NCBI GenBank assembly: GCA_934725735.1
Contig: CAKVCP010000025.1
Coordinates: 1-22,498, forward strand
DNA: 22,498 nucleotides
Direction: 5' to 3'
Source of the DNA: an uncultured Thermoguttaceae bacterium
Lineage (GTDB): Bacteria; Planctomycetota; Planctomycetia; Pirellulales; Thermoguttaceae
Shown: piece by piece, positions 1 through 6,886 of the stretch
How the letters are laid out: each line of letters starts with the position of its first letter
Numbering within the stretch: the first letter of the stretch is position 1
Notes under the pieces: model-generated
The model's input: the letters and a program-made list of their open reading frames with translations, nothing else
Databases searched by the model: none
What the model was told of the DNA's origin: nothing
Position numbers and translations under genes: made by a program

Positions 1-74
1 GATTAAGTTTCGCGTCTTCAAATTGTGTCGAAGCGCGTCGACTACGCGCGCATTGAGTAGGAAAGACGAAGGTT

Positions 75-1787
75 ATGGCGACGTCAGATCTTAATAAGGA
101 ACGAGCTCCGGAGGACGCTCCCGCGCGTTCTCTGCATTTCATCGAACAGATCATCGAAAACGACAACAAAACCGGTCGTTTCGAACAACGCGTCCATACG
201 CGTTTTCCACCCGAGCCTAACGGGTATCTCCATATCGGGCACGCGAAGTCGATCATTCTCAACTCCGGTATGGCGAAGGAATTCGGCGGCCTTTTCAATC
301 TTAGATTTGACGACACGAACCCCGCGAAAGAAGACGTCGAATACGTCGAATCGATTAAAGAAGACGTGAAGTGGCTTGGCGCCGATTGGGGCGATCGCCT
401 TTTCTTCGCGTCCGACTACTTCGAGAAGATGTATGAATACGCGATCCAGCTCATTAAGAAGGGGAAAGCGTACGTTTGCGATCTCACGGCGGATCAGATT
501 CGCGAGACGCGCGGCACCACGACCGAACCGGGTAAGGAAAGCCCGTGGCGCAATCGTTCCGTCGAGGAAAATCTCGACCTCTTCGAACGCATGAAGAACG
601 GCGAATTCCAGGACGGCTCCAAGACTCTCCGCGCGAAGATCGACATGGCGTCACCGAACTTCAATATGCGCGACCCGGTCATGTATCGCATCGTCCGCGC
701 GACGCATCACCGCCAGGGGAATAAGTGGAATATCTATCCGATGTACGACTGGGCGCACGGGCTCGAAGATTCGATAGAAGGGATCACGCACTCGATCTGC
801 ACCCTTGAATTCGAACAGCACCGTCCCCTCTACGACTGGTTCTTGGACGAACTCGGCGCGTATCATCCGCAACAGATCGAATTTGCGCGTCTCAATCTGA
901 CCTATACGGTGATGAGCAAACGCAAACTCCTCGAACTTGTCAAAAAGAATTACGTCGACGGTTGGGATGATCCGCGCATGCCGACGATTTGCGGTCTTCG
1001 CCGACGCGGGTACACGCCCGAGTCGCTGCGCCTCTTCTGCCAGACGATCGGGGTTGCGAAATTCAACAGCGTGATCGACACGGTCGTTCTAGAAAATAGC
1101 GCGCGCGAGGATCTCAATAAGAGAGCGCTCCGTCGTATGGGCGTCCTCAATCCGATTAAGCTCGTGATCGACAACTACCCTGAAGATCAGACGGAAATGC
1201 TCGTCGCGATCAATAACCCCGAGAATGAAGCGGACGGTACGCGCGAGGTTCCTTTCTCCAAGACTCTTTATATTGAACGCGACGACTTCATGGAAGACGC
1301 GCCGAAGAAGTATTACCGTCTCACGCCAGGTCGCGAAGTTCGCTTGCGATACGCGTATTTTGTGACGTGCAAGAACTGCGTGAAGGACGCCGACGGTAAC
1401 GTTGTCGAAGTCCACTGCGAATACGATCCGGAATCTCGCGGCGGTCAGAGCCCCGACGGTCGTCGCGTGCAGGGAACGATTCACTGGGTCAACGCCGCGA
1501 CGGCGCTCGACGCGGAAGTCCGACTCTACGATCGTCTCTTCAGCGTCGAAAATCCCGATGATCCGAACAATACGGGCGATTACAAGGATTATCTCAATCC
1601 CGAATCGCTGAAGGTGATCGAAGGCGCGAAGCTCGAACCGTCCCTCGCAGACGCGCGTCTCGAAGATCGTTTCCAGTTCGAACGAATCGGCTATTTCACG
1701 CTCGATAAGAATTCGACGTCCGAGAAGCCCGTCTTCAACCGTACGGTTTCCCTCCGCGACTCGTGGAGCAAGATCGCCAAGAAGTAA
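75..1787 (+). CDS. glnS: Glutaminyl-tRNA synthetase
   Basis: This class I aminoacyl-tRNA synthetase charges tRNA-Gln with glutamine in the cytoplasm. The 570-residue protein has the family hallmarks. PPEPNGYLHIGH at residues 45-56 contains the HIGH ATP-binding signature, followed by LRFDDTNP. VMSKRKL near residues 279-285 is the KMSKS-loop variant usual in GlnRS. The C-terminal anticodon-binding beta-barrels end in the typical FERIGYFTLDK...FNRTVSLRDSW segment. Length matches the bacterial family (about 550-570). The ATG is preceded by purine-rich AGGAAAGACGAAGG. The direct GlnRS route suggests that charging does not depend only on the GatCAB transamidation pathway, but gat genes cannot be seen here. 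The next gene is convergent, with a shared terminator between them. The long reading frame on the opposite strand is a shadow of the codon bias. Confidence 0.97.
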   Translation: MATSDLNKERAPEDAPARSLHFIEQIIENDNKTGRFEQRVHTRFPPEPNGYLHIGHAKSIILNSGMAKEFGGLFNLRFDDTNPAKEDVEYVESIKEDVKWLGADWGDRLFFASDYFEKMYEYAIQLIKKGKAYVCDLTADQIRETRGTTTEPGKESPWRNRSVEENLDLFERMKNGEFQDGSKTLRAKIDMASPNFNMRDPVMYRIVRATHHRQGNKWNIYPMYDWAHGLEDSIEGITHSICTLEFEQHRPLYDWFLDELGAYHPQQIEFARLNLTYTVMSKRKLLELVKKNYVDGWDDPRMPTICGLRRRGYTPESLRLFCQTIGVAKFNSVIDTVVLENSAREDLNKRALRRMGVLNPIKLVIDNYPEDQTEMLVAINNPENEADGTREVPFSKTLYIERDDFMEDAPKKYYRLTPGREVRLRYAYFVTCKNCVKDADGNVVEVHCEYDPESRGGQSPDGRRVQGTIHWVNAATALDAEVRLYDRLFSVENPDDPNNTGDYKDYLNPESLKVIEGAKLEPSLADARLEDRFQFERIGYFTLDKNSTSEKPVFNRTVSLRDSWSKIAKK

Positions 1788-1814
1788 TCGCGAACTTTCC
1801 TCGCCATGAAATAA

Positions 1815-1851
1815 GAAACCCGAACGCCGCCAAGCGCGACGCTCGGGTTTC
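1815..1851. terminator. Bidirectional intrinsic terminator between glnS and the secreted TIM-barrel gene
   Basis: GAAACCCGA (1815-1823) pairs perfectly with TCGGGTTTC (1843-1851) around a GC-rich loop. The stem is flanked by A-rich sequence on the left (AAATAA) and T-rich sequence on the right (TCTTTATCT), so each strand reads as a hairpin followed by a U-rich tail. It sits 27 bases after the glnS stop and just beyond the stop of the convergent gene, where a shared terminator is expected. Confidence 0.85.
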
Positions 1852-1874
1852 TCTTTATCTCTCAATAAACGCGT

Positions 1875-4688
1875 TTATTCGAGCGTTACGAAAACGCCCT
1901 CGCCCGACGAAAGATGGAATGTTCGGAACCCGTCCTCGTCGCTGGGAAGAACGCGAGGAACGCCGCGTTCCCACACGACGACCTTTTCCGCCGCAAGTTT
2001 GACGCGCGCCGTAGCTCCCGACTCGCCTTCGAATTCCTCCATGTTGACGATCGTGAACGCGCGTTTGGTCGCGTCGTCTTTTCTTTCAAAACATCCGAAG
2101 AGGAGGGGGGAGTCGGAGTCAATCTTTTCGATCGCTTTAAAGTCTTCGTACTGATTGGAGAATTCCAGGTACGGGGGGATCTTTCCTTTCGCGTAAGAGA
2201 AGGCGCCGAGGTTGCGATAGCGAATGAATTCGTCGGAGATGGCGCGCAGTTCGCGCATGACGTTTCGCGCGGCGTACCACGCGGGCGTCTGCTCGCCCCG
2301 TTCGTCGACGAGCGCCGGGAAGTTCGCGGAGCCGCAGTAATCCCAGCAGAGGAAGGTTTTGCACCCGAAGGAAAGAAGCGTGTAGCATTGCCAACGAAAT
2401 TCTTCTTCGGCGGGGGTGCGCTTCGAGGGGATCCACGCAAAAGTCTGAATGAAGCACCAGAAGTCGCGCTGACGTTTTCTCGCGACCGAAGCGATAACGT
2501 CGATCGACTCCGCGTACTCTGGATAGGTGAACTTCGCGCCGTTCTTCCAGTTGAGGGGATAAATGTCCGTGCAGATATAGTCGACGTCAAACTGTTGACA
2601 AAACGCGTCGCAGTACTTTTCAAAAAGCTCCGGATCCGGATCGTAATACTCGATCGCGGCGGCGCCCGCTCCGTACTTCAACTGCGCCGCGTTCGCATAC
2701 ATCGGAAGGAGATTCACATAAGGGAGTTTCCCCGTCGCTTTGCGGTAAGCGTTGCACTTTTCGCTCAGCGCGGGAAACGCGTCTGAGCCCGGTTCGTCGA
2801 CGACGTAGCATCCCGCGAAGCTCGGATGATCGCAAGATTCGCGCATACCGTCGATCGGATCGAGGTACGACGAATCGTTCAAAACGACCTCGACACCGTA
2901 TTTGTCCGCGAGGGAAAGGATCTTCCCAGTCGGAGCGTTGACGAAGGCGAGTAAAAAGTCGAACCCCGTTTCCGCGTACGTTTTCATATATTCGTCGTCA
3001 AAATGGGCGGAGTTAAAGTTTCCCCAGGCGCCGAGGCGGATTCGATCGCGCGTGAAGTAGTCTTTGTCGTACGCCGTGTCAACCGCCATGCCAAGTGTTT
3101 CTTTCACGGCGCGTTTGAGACGCTGCGCGAGCTCTTCGCGCGTCGCGCCCTCTTGACGCGCGGTTTCCGCCAGGCGCAGTAGCTTTTGACTCTCGTCGTC
3201 CAATTTTGCTGAGCTTCCCGCAGCGAGCGCTTCTCTCAACGCGTCGACGTCCGCAGCGCCGACTTTCCCGCTAGGATTAAACGCCCCGTCGGCTCCGTTT
3301 TTCATCAGTCCGCGCGCTAAAACGAAACGCGCCGCGTCGGGATCGGCGAGCGAGTCGACGTCGGTCGCCGTCGACTTGACGGCGCATAACTCCGCTTTTC
3401 CCGCTCCAATTGCGCGGTAAGAAACGTACCCCATCGACGTCGCGTCGGAAAAGGGCGCGATCTTCCCCGACTGTCGGACGACGAGTTCGACCCCCGGCTC
3501 CGAGTTTTCCGCCGTTGCGATCGCCGCGTCGCGGTCGACAAGGAGATTGTCGAAGCTCATCGACGCGGAACCGACACCCGACGGAACGACGCATTCGACT
3601 GTTTCGGTCTTGAAAACGCCCGGAAGGTTGTAGTCGGGAACGTCGTTCGCCGCCGCTAAAAACGCGTTCGCTTCTTCCTTCGTCGGGAAGAAACCGTATC
3701 GCGAAATGGAGACGACCGTACCGCGATCGCTCGGATTGGGCAGATCGAGTCGCATCGACGTAATCGTCCCGTTCCAAACCTTCTTCGGTTCTTCGCGCAT
3801 ATCGACGACGAGGTTTTGCCACGTTCCGTCTCCGACGATCGGGAATGAAGAGAAACTCTTGTCGGAGAGTTCCGGCTGCTTTTCATTTGTGAAGAAGATT
3901 CCGCCGATTTCGCGCTTCGTTTGCGCCTTATAGCGGACGGCGAAGAAGGGGCGCGCCTGCGCTTCAAAGGTTTCAGCGTTCGTCATCATAGGATTGACCG
4001 TGACGTCATGACCCGTCGCTTCCACTTCAAACAAGCCGAAGAGCGCGCGCGGCTTTCCGCCGCCAACGTTCTGGCGGTCGGCGTCCCCTCCATTATTGAG
4101 GATCCAGACCGGATCCTTGGAGACGACGTCCTTCGCCGCGTCGAGGAATTGTCGCGCGTTCTTTTCCGTTGTGAAAAATCCGACGCGCGAAAGTTCGATT
4201 TCCGTCCCCGGAACGCTCGGGTTCGCAAGATCTAAACGTACGGACGTGATCTTCCCCGTCCAGTTTCCATGTTCGAACTTCCGCATGTCGACGACGAGAT
4301 TTTGCCATTCTCCGTTCGCGTCGATCGCAAACTCGGAGTAGGTTTTATCCGACAGGGTTGGCGCGTCCTTGTCGTTCGTGAAGAAGAGGCCGCCTCTGAC
4401 TCCGACATTCTCCGCGCGATATCGAATTGCAAGGAAAGGATAGGAGTCGGCGGAAAATCCTCCGTCGTCGATCGACGGCGCGATCGAGAAATCCTCCCCC
4501 TGAACCTTGAATTTGACGAGTCCCGAATCCTTGACGAATTCCCCCTGCGCGACGGCGATCCGATCGACTCCGTTCCCGTTGTTAAAAATCCATCGCGGTT
4601 CGTTCGCGACGCTACGCGCGCCCATCGACGCGGCGAATAGGAAGAACGCGGCGAAAATCGTTCGCGCGATATGTTGACGTGACCTCAT
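1875..4688 (-). CDS. Secreted two-module TIM-barrel protein, glycoside-hydrolase-like
   Basis: The protein has 937 residues with a signal peptide (residues 1-28: basic n-region, FAAFFLFAASMGA core, cleavage near SVA). Two homologous modules of about 159 residues follow (31-189 and 192-350). Both carry W-I-x-N-N-G, FFTN, WQNLVVDM, IT-S-x-RLDL and GFF, a beta-sandwich, carbohydrate-binding-like layout. Residues 541-830 read as a (beta/alpha)8 barrel, with strands such as RLGAWGNF, CYVVDEPG, DYICTDIYPL, FWCFIQTFAW and TFLCWDY; E632 in VDEPG sits where clan A acid/base residues lie. A small beta domain ends the chain. The substrate is unknown and I cannot name a GH family. An upstream in-frame ATG at 4796 exists, but it lies before the likely promoter, so 4688, with AAAGGG upstream, is chosen. 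The gene is transcribed alone and divergently from purE. Confidence 0.8.
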   Translation of the reverse strand: MRSRQHIARTIFAAFFLFAASMGARSVANEPRWIFNNGNGVDRIAVAQGEFVKDSGLVKFKVQGEDFSIAPSIDDGGFSADSYPFLAIRYRAENVGVRGGLFFTNDKDAPTLSDKTYSEFAIDANGEWQNLVVDMRKFEHGNWTGKITSVRLDLANPSVPGTEIELSRVGFFTTEKNARQFLDAAKDVVSKDPVWILNNGGDADRQNVGGGKPRALFGLFEVEATGHDVTVNPMMTNAETFEAQARPFFAVRYKAQTKREIGGIFFTNEKQPELSDKSFSSFPIVGDGTWQNLVVDMREEPKKVWNGTITSMRLDLPNPSDRGTVVSISRYGFFPTKEEANAFLAAANDVPDYNLPGVFKTETVECVVPSGVGSASMSFDNLLVDRDAAIATAENSEPGVELVVRQSGKIAPFSDATSMGYVSYRAIGAGKAELCAVKSTATDVDSLADPDAARFVLARGLMKNGADGAFNPSGKVGAADVDALREALAAGSSAKLDDESQKLLRLAETARQEGATREELAQRLKRAVKETLGMAVDTAYDKDYFTRDRIRLGAWGNFNSAHFDDEYMKTYAETGFDFLLAFVNAPTGKILSLADKYGVEVVLNDSSYLDPIDGMRESCDHPSFAGCYVVDEPGSDAFPALSEKCNAYRKATGKLPYVNLLPMYANAAQLKYGAGAAAIEYYDPDPELFEKYCDAFCQQFDVDYICTDIYPLNWKNGAKFTYPEYAESIDVIASVARKRQRDFWCFIQTFAWIPSKRTPAEEEFRWQCYTLLSFGCKTFLCWDYCGSANFPALVDERGEQTPAWYAARNVMRELRAISDEFIRYRNLGAFSYAKGKIPPYLEFSNQYEDFKAIEKIDSDSPLLFGCFERKDDATKRAFTIVNMEEFEGESGATARVKLAAEKVVVWERGVPRVLPSDEDGFRTFHLSSGEGVFVTLE

Positions 4689-4746
4689 GACGAAGAGCCC
4701 TTTGCTGTTAAAGTCGACGGTGAATTGAGACTTTGGAAACGGTTCA

Positions 4747-4775
4747 ATTATATTTTCCCGAGCAAGCAACCGCAA
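4747..4775 (-). promoter_or_regulatory. Sigma70-like promoter of the secreted TIM-barrel gene
   Basis: On the minus strand, TTGCGG (4775-4770) is followed after exactly 17 bases by a perfect TATAAT (4752-4747). Transcription would start near 4740, about 50 bases before the ATG at 4688. This position excludes the longer reading frame starting at 4796. The -35 box overlaps a palindrome (4768-4781). Confidence 0.7.
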
Positions 4776-4781
4776 GCGGTT
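4768..4781. promoter_or_regulatory. Palindrome AACCGC-AA-GCGGTT over the -35 box
   Basis: Six-base arms AACCGC and GCGGTT form a perfect inverted repeat separated by AA. The element covers the -35 hexamer of the TIM-barrel gene promoter and lies just upstream of the purE -35. A repressor bound here would block the first promoter, so it is a candidate operator. No regulator gene is visible nearby, and the role is inferred from position only. Confidence 0.4.
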
Positions 4782-4790
4782 CGCCGTCGC

Positions 4791-4818
4791 TTGCAAGTTG
4801 CGCTCTTATTGATAGAAT
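4791..4818 (+). promoter_or_regulatory. Probable purE promoter
   Basis: TTGCAA (4791-4796), a 16-base spacer and TAGAAT (4813-4818) match the sigma70 pattern at 4 of 6 and 5 of 6 positions. The start would be near 4825, leaving a leader of about 75 bases before the purE ATG. It lies back to back with the promoter of the divergent gene. Confidence 0.55.
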
Positions 4819-4832
4819 TCACGGAAAACGTC

Positions 4833-4869
4833 GAACGCCCCAAAACTCATTAACGACGGGCGTTCTTTT
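4833..4869 (+). terminator. Terminator-like hairpin in the purE leader (candidate attenuator)
   Basis: GAACGCCC (4833-4840) pairs perfectly with GGGCGTTC (4858-4865), and the stem runs directly into TTTT (4866-4869). This is an intrinsic terminator shape lying between the likely purE promoter and its ATG at 4901. A competing small hairpin, GGCG (4859-4862) with CGCC (4870-4873), would disrupt it. Because both neighbouring genes run away from this spot, it is unlikely to be an ordinary gene-end terminator. Attenuation is inference. Confidence 0.5.
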
Positions 4870-4900
4870 CGCCTTGGGATGATTTACGGAGCGACTTATT

Positions 4901-5419
4901 ATGACGGAAAAGACAATTCGCGTTGGAATTATTATGGGAAGCGACAGCGACTGGCCGAAAATTCACGGCGTTGCGGACGCGCTCGACGAGTTTAACGTCG
5001 GTTATGAAATTCATGTGATGAGCGCGCATCGTACGCCGGACAAGGTTTTGGAATATGCGTCGAGCGCGCGTTCTCGCGGTCTTGGCGTGATTATCGCGGC
5101 AGCGGGGGGCGCGGCGCACCTCGCGGGCGTCGTCGCGTCGCACACGACGCTTCCGGTCGTCGGTATTCCAGTGAAGACGGACGTGATGGGCGGCCTCGAC
5201 TCGCTTCTATCCACCGTCCAAATGCCCGGCGACGTTCCCGTTGCAACGGTTGGCGTCGGTTCCGGCGGCGCCCGCAACGCCGGACTTCTCGCCGTGCAAA
5301 TTCTTGCGACCGCCGATCCTGCGCTCGCGGACGCGCTTGACGAATTCAAGAAGAAGCTTGTTGCGAAGATCGAAAAGAAAGACGCCGCTTTCCTGGAAAG
5401 CTTAAAGAACGCCGACTGA
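4901..5419 (+). CDS. purE: N5-carboxyaminoimidazole ribonucleotide mutase (PurE class I)
   Basis: PurE converts N5-CAIR to CAIR in de novo purine synthesis. The 172-residue protein has the family motifs: GSDSDWP at residues 13-19 (phosphate and nucleotide binding), SAHRTP at 41-46 (catalytic His43), AAGGAAHLAGV, and GLDSLLSTVQMPGDVPVATV. These indicate the class I (bacterial mutase) form. ACGGAG lies about 12 bases before the ATG as a modest ribosome-binding site. The usual partner purK is not adjacent; it may lie elsewhere, or be missing if CO2 is used directly, and the window cannot decide this. The gene appears to be transcribed alone, with a leader hairpin that may control it. Confidence 0.96.
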   Translation: MTEKTIRVGIIMGSDSDWPKIHGVADALDEFNVGYEIHVMSAHRTPDKVLEYASSARSRGLGVIIAAAGGAAHLAGVVASHTTLPVVGIPVKTDVMGGLDSLLSTVQMPGDVPVATVGVGSGGARNAGLLAVQILATADPALADALDEFKKKLVAKIEKKDAAFLESLKNAD

Positions 5420-5499
5420 TTATTTCGATTGTTGAATTTGCGGATAAAAACGGTCGTAGGAATTTTTCTAAACGTTTGCGCGTTTTCTGCCGATATAGC

Positions 5500-5549
5500 A
5501 AAGTAGACCTGTTATGATCTCTCCATGGATAGGGGTCAGGGTCTACTTT
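5500..5549. repeat. 10-bp inverted repeat with GGGGTCAG foot (REP/RAYT-like remnant, operator or terminator)
   Basis: AAAGTAGACC (5500-5509) is a perfect inverted copy of GGTCTACTTT (5540-5549), separated by 30 bases. The right arm is preceded by GGGGTCAG (5532-5539) and followed by TTTTCCTCTTTATT. Three readings are possible. It may be a late purE terminator (stem plus pyrimidine tail). It may be an operator around the extended -10 at 5510-5518. Or it may be a remnant of a small hairpin repeat of the kind moved by Y1 (RAYT) transposases, whose hairpins carry GTAG-like guide bases; GTAG is present at 5503-5506. No second copy was noticed in the window. Confidence 0.5.
5510..5518 (+). promoter_or_regulatory. 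Candidate extended -10 promoter of the coiled-coil gene
   Basis: TGTTATGAT contains TATGAT (5 of 6 to the -10 consensus) preceded by TG one base upstream, the extended -10 pattern that can work without a -35. No good -35 is seen. The start would fall near 5525, which is the centre of the surrounding inverted repeat (5500-5549). Confidence 0.35.
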
Positions 5550-5577
5550 TCCTCTTTATTGGAAATCAGGATTCGCC

Positions 5578-6768
5578 ATGACGACGTCTACCCCAGTCGC
5601 TCCGATCGCGAGCGCCCCCGTTGAGAACAACGAATCATCGTCTCGGATAAGCGAGCATAACGCGGAGCTTCAGCGCGCGACGGAAGCGCGTCGCCTACCG
5701 GAAACATGCGAGCTTGACGACAGCGTGGAACGCCGCGAGAGCGTTTTGAACGCGCGTTTGGCGGCGTTCGAGGCTGCGGCGCGTCAATTTGCGAGCGCGG
5801 AGTTTATCCAGCGCGATCGTCTGCGTCGCGAAGACGAGGCGCGTCGAAACAAGCTCAACGCCGCGTTAGAGGAACGCGAGGCGGCGCTGGCGAAAAAGCT
5901 TGAAGATATTCAAAAGCGCGAGGCGAATCTCGCGGAAATCTTCGCAAGCTTCGAGTCGCGAGAGTCGGAGTTGACGCGTCGAATCGCCGAATTCCAAGAT
6001 CGCGAAGATCAGTTCCAGAAGACGACGGGAGAACAGGGAAAATCCCTGGACGAGAAGTTGGCGTTCCTTCGCGAACAGGAGGCGCGTCTTACCGAGATCA
6101 CAAACGACCTTGAGGCTCGAGAAACGGCGGTTGCGCAGAAGTTGCAGGAAGCGGCGGAACGCGAACGTCGACTCCGCGGAGTCTCCGTAGAAGTCGAGAC
6201 GATGGGCGCCGAGTTCCAGAAGCGCGACGCTGCGTTGCAAGAACGTCGCCGCGCGATCCTCGAAGAAGAAGCGCGTCTCAACGCGCGCGATCGCGAGTTG
6301 ACGGATCGCGCGTCGGCGCTCGAAGAACGCTTGGCGAATCTGGAAAGGCGCGAAGCCGCGTGCAAGGCGCGCGAGGGCGAAATCGCGACGCGCGTCGACG
6401 CCCTGACCCTTAGAGAAGCGCGCGCCGCCAAGCTTGAAAACGACCTGTCGACGCGCGATAAGGATCTCCTGCAACGGAGCGCGACGATCGACCTGCGCGA
6501 AGACGAATTCCGGCGTCAGAACGCGATGTTCCGCGCTCAGTGCGACGAGTTGACGCATCGCTCAACCGCGCTCGACGTTCGCGAAGCTGAATTGCGTCGA
6601 CTCCACGCCGAAAGCGATCACGCGACCCTGCGCCTCCTCGAAACGCAGAGCCAACTCGACGAAAAGGAACGCCTCTTCGAAGAACGTTCCCGTCGCGCTC
6701 TCAACGAATTGCGTCAGCAGAAACAAGTCTTGTTGCAAATGCGCCGCGATCTTGAACGCGCCGCTTGA
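5578..6768 (+). CDS. Long coiled-coil protein with 14-residue repeats
   Basis: I do not recognise a named family. The 396-residue product is almost entirely charged helix after a Pro/Ala/Ser-rich N-terminus of about 30 residues. It has no signal peptide and no membrane segment, so it is probably cytoplasmic. From about residue 95 an R-E pair recurs every 14 residues (two heptads) with hydrophobic positions between: LEEREAAL, IQKREANL, FESRESEL, FQDREDQF, and later LEARETAV, LERREAAC, LTLREARA and LDVREAEL. This predicts a long, regular coiled-coil rod. It has almost no Cys and few Gly or Pro, which argues for a structural or scaffolding role, but any function is a guess. AGGA lies 8 bases before the ATG. 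It is convergent with ispD. Confidence 0.85.
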   Translation: MTTSTPVAPIASAPVENNESSSRISEHNAELQRATEARRLPETCELDDSVERRESVLNARLAAFEAAARQFASAEFIQRDRLRREDEARRNKLNAALEEREAALAKKLEDIQKREANLAEIFASFESRESELTRRIAEFQDREDQFQKTTGEQGKSLDEKLAFLREQEARLTEITNDLEARETAVAQKLQEAAERERRLRGVSVEVETMGAEFQKRDAALQERRRAILEEEARLNARDRELTDRASALEERLANLERREAACKAREGEIATRVDALTLREARAAKLENDLSTRDKDLLQRSATIDLREDEFRRQNAMFRAQCDELTHRSTALDVREAELRRLHAESDHATLRLLETQSQLDEKERLFEERSRRALNELRQQKQVLLQMRRDLERAA

Positions 6769-6786
6769 TCGAGTCGAGACGTTATG

Positions 6787-6821
6787 AAGAAAGAGTCTCT
6801 TTATCCGGGAGGCTCTTTCTT
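6787..6821. terminator. Hairpin between the coiled-coil gene and ispD
   Basis: AAGAAAGAG (6787-6795) pairs with CTCTTTCTT (6813-6821) around a GC-rich loop, between two converging genes. The right arm is duplicated at 6856-6864 by the tandem repeat there, so two alternative pairings exist. The U-tails are short, so termination strength is uncertain. Confidence 0.55.
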
Positions 6822-6886
6822 TATTCACAACGCGCCCTTTTCCTTATCCGGGAGGCTCTTTCTTTATTCACAACGCGCCCTTTTCC
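6801..6886. repeat. Perfect 43-bp tandem duplication
   Basis: The unit at 6801-6843 (starting TTATCCGGGAGGCTCTTTCT) is repeated without a mismatch at 6844-6886. The second copy holds the last codons and stop of ispD plus downstream sequence. The first copy therefore carries a duplicate of the ispD tail (five codons and TGA) outside the gene. The absence of any difference between the copies suggests a recent event, or an assembly error. Confidence 0.95.

Noticed and set aside
465..520. Residues 465-495 of the TIM-barrel protein (NGADGAFNPSGKVGAADVDALREAL) as a dockerin
   Set aside because: The coordinates given here are residue numbers. The helix part resembles a dockerin repeat, but the Asp/Asn calcium ligands are mostly missing and there is only one copy, so no call was made.
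1089..1865. 258-codon open frame opposite the 3' half of glnS
   Set aside because: It lies entirely antisense to most of a strongly recognised synthetase gene, has no domain, and arises from the GC-rich codon pattern that keeps antisense frames open.
4689..4796. 36-residue N-terminal extension of the secreted TIM-barrel protein
   Set aside because: The ATG at 4796 lies upstream of the likely promoter (4747-4775), and the signal peptide begins at the ATG at 4688.
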